Shown here: one piece after another, positions 21,263-22,198 of the stretch
How the letters are laid out: each line of letters starts with the position of its first letter
Numbering within the stretch: position 1 is the stretch's first letter
Assembly: GCA_902495545.1 (NCBI GenBank)
Contig: CABUXM010000031.1
Coordinates: 1 to 22,198, forward strand
Direction of reading: 5' to 3'
Source: an uncultured Collinsella sp.
Lineage (GTDB): Bacteria > Actinomycetota > Coriobacteriia > Coriobacteriales > Coriobacteriaceae
DNA: 22,198 nucleotides
Program-made: the position numbers and the translations under genes
The notes under the pieces: generated by a model
Databases searched by the model: none
Told to the model about the DNA's origin: nothing
Seen by the model: only the letters and a program-made list of their open reading frames with translations

Positions 21263-22112
21263 GTTTGAGTTCAACAAGGGCAAGATGGTCCCGTATCCTT
21301 CTGGCGCCATTGTCCCCGACCGCGACCTGGGCCAGCGCCCGGCGCTCGAGTGCATCCACCTGGGCATTGAGTTTGGCGGCCTCAAGGCGGTCGACGACTT
21401 TAGCCTAACCATCGGCAAGACCGAGATCGCCGGTCTCATCGGCCCCAACGGTGCCGGCAAGACCACGGTCTTCAACCTGCTCACCAAGGTGTACCAGCCC
21501 ACGCATGGCACCATCCTGCTCGATGGTGAGGACACCTCGGGCAAGTCGGTCTATCAGGTCAACCGCATGGGTATTGCCCGTACCTTCCAGAACATTCGCC
21601 TGTTCAACACCATGACGGTGGAGGATAACGTCAAGGTCGGTCTGCACAATCAGGAGCGCTACTCCGGCTTTGAGGGCGTGCTGCGCCTGCCGACGTATTG
21701 GAAGCACGAGAAGGCCGCCCACGAGCGCGCCATGGAGCTGCTGTCCATTTTTGACATGGAGCACCTGGCAAATGAACAGGCCGGCTCGCTGCCTTACGGC
21801 GCTCAGCGTCGTCTGGAGATCGTCCGCGCGCTTGCCACCAACCCCAAGCTGCTGTTGCTCGACGAGCCTGCCGCCGGCATGAACCCGTCCGAGACCGCGG
21901 AGCTCATGGAGAACATCGTCAAGATCCGCGACACCTTCGGCATCGCCATCATGCTTATCGAGCATGATATGTCGCTCGTTATGAACATCTGCGAGGGCAT
22001 CTGCGTGCTTAACTTTGGCAAGGTTATCGCCAAGGGTACGGCCGAGGAGATCCAGAACAACGATACCGTTATCGAGGCATATCTGGGCAAGCAGGATAAG
22101 GGGGAGAACTAA
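21252..22112 (+). CDS. livG: Branched-chain amino acid ABC transporter ATP-binding protein LivG
   Basis: A 286-aa ATPase. Walker A is GPNGAGKTT (64-72); the Q-loop follows at IARTFQNIRLF; the signature is LPYGAQRRLEI (the LivG variant of LSGGQ); Walker B is LLLLDEPAAG, with the H-loop in IMLIEHDMSLV. The C-terminal tail, ending in a VIEAYLGK-type helix, is typical of the family. The first 33 residues precede the usual start of the nucleotide-binding domain and are an extension compared with the common 255-aa LivG. The start is ATG at 21252, overlapping the livM end by 11 bases, with a perfect AAGGAGG nine bases upstream. It powers transport together with LivF. Confidence 0.95.
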   Translation: MPSKFEFNKGKMVPYPSGAIVPDRDLGQRPALECIHLGIEFGGLKAVDDFSLTIGKTEIAGLIGPNGAGKTTVFNLLTKVYQPTHGTILLDGEDTSGKSVYQVNRMGIARTFQNIRLFNTMTVEDNVKVGLHNQERYSGFEGVLRLPTYWKHEKAAHERAMELLSIFDMEHLANEQAGSLPYGAQRRLEIVRALATNPKLLLLDEPAAGMNPSETAELMENIVKIRDTFGIAIMLIEHDMSLVMNICEGICVLNFGKVIAKGTAEEIQNNDTVIEAYLGKQDKGEN

Positions 22113-22198
22113 ATGGCAGAGCCGATGCTTTCCGTCTACAACATCAACGTCTGGTACGGCGCCATCCACGCCATCAAGGACATCTCCTTTAACGTTAA
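22113..22198 (+). CDS. livF: Branched-chain amino acid ABC transporter ATP-binding protein LivF (partial, 3' end outside window)
   Basis: The ATG at 22113 follows the livG stop directly, with an AGGGGGAG SD close upstream. The 28 complete codons read as the first strand of an ABC ATPase, including SVYNINVWYGAIHAIKDISF. The conserved WYG...H.i.disF pattern is that of LivF, where the aromatic before Gly stacks on ATP. The window ends before Walker A. It completes the usual livHMGF order. Confidence 0.9.
   Translation, partial: MAEPMLSVYNINVWYGAIHAIKDISFNV

Noticed and set aside
19268..21544. Minus-strand open frame of 758 codons antisense to livH, livM and livG
   Set aside because: Rich in Asp/His/Gly/Arg with no fold-like pattern; it crosses three real genes and is a codon-bias shadow.
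1..22198. CRISPR arrays, tRNA/rRNA genes, insertion sequences, phage or defence modules
   Set aside because: No spaced repeats, cloverleaf-like segments, transposase motifs or restriction/toxin domains were found; all large genes are metabolic, transport or signalling families.

Overview
The window looks like chromosomal DNA from a high-GC anaerobic Gram-positive bacterium. Codons prefer G or C in third position, start sites carry strong AGGAGG/GGGGG-type Shine-Dalgarno (SD) sequences, and lipoproteins are Tat/lipobox type. The mix of an electron-bifurcating-type lactate dehydrogenase/Etf cassette, a long single-chain PurL and a Liv transporter suggests a gut Coriobacteriia member such as Collinsella. 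That placement is inference from gene content and style; no rRNA or marker search was possible. I see no phage, IS element, CRISPR array, tRNA or rRNA. No gene-free stretch exceeds 300 bases; the longest are 17694-17964 and 16273-16526, both upstream of substrate-binding-protein genes.

Layout. (1) Bases 1-3731, plus strand: the probable tail of an unidentified gene, then an FAD-linked 2-hydroxyacid (probably lactate) dehydrogenase, EtfB, and an EtfA carrying an N-terminal two-cluster ferredoxin domain. (2) 3728-4540, minus: an HD-domain phosphohydrolase that overlaps etfA tail to tail. (3) 4667-5672, plus: AzlC/AzlD branched-chain amino acid exporter. (4) 5823-6845, plus: a solitary KdgT-type 2-keto-3-deoxygluconate permease, followed by a cluster of hairpins. 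(5) 7034-8176, plus: a polytopic membrane GGDEF protein. (6) 8276-13057, minus: purL (1248 aa), a strong terminator, then an EamA-family transporter whose start lies just past that terminator. (7) 13254-14816, plus: a CPA2-family cation/proton antiporter. (8) 14929-16272, minus: hom, convergent with the antiporter across a bidirectional terminator. (9) 16527-22198, plus: two tandem paralogous Tat lipoprotein substrate-binding proteins, then livH, livM, livG and the start of livF.

How the genes fit together. The dehydrogenase and Etf subunits should oxidise lactate to pyruvate with NAD+, driven by reduced ferredoxin (confurcation). The liv block is a complete branched-chain-type amino acid ABC importer with two alternative binding proteins, and AzlCD elsewhere in the window exports the same class of substrate. 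purL and hom are single biosynthetic genes. All coding regions belong to known families. The least explained material is non-coding: GTAAC/GAAAC half-sites, several 11 bp apart, upstream of both binding-protein genes and livH; an AT-rich repeat-bearing promoter region before the second binding protein; a terminator placed as a possible attenuator before the EamA gene; and a tandem 12-bp repeat duplicating the SD of purL.
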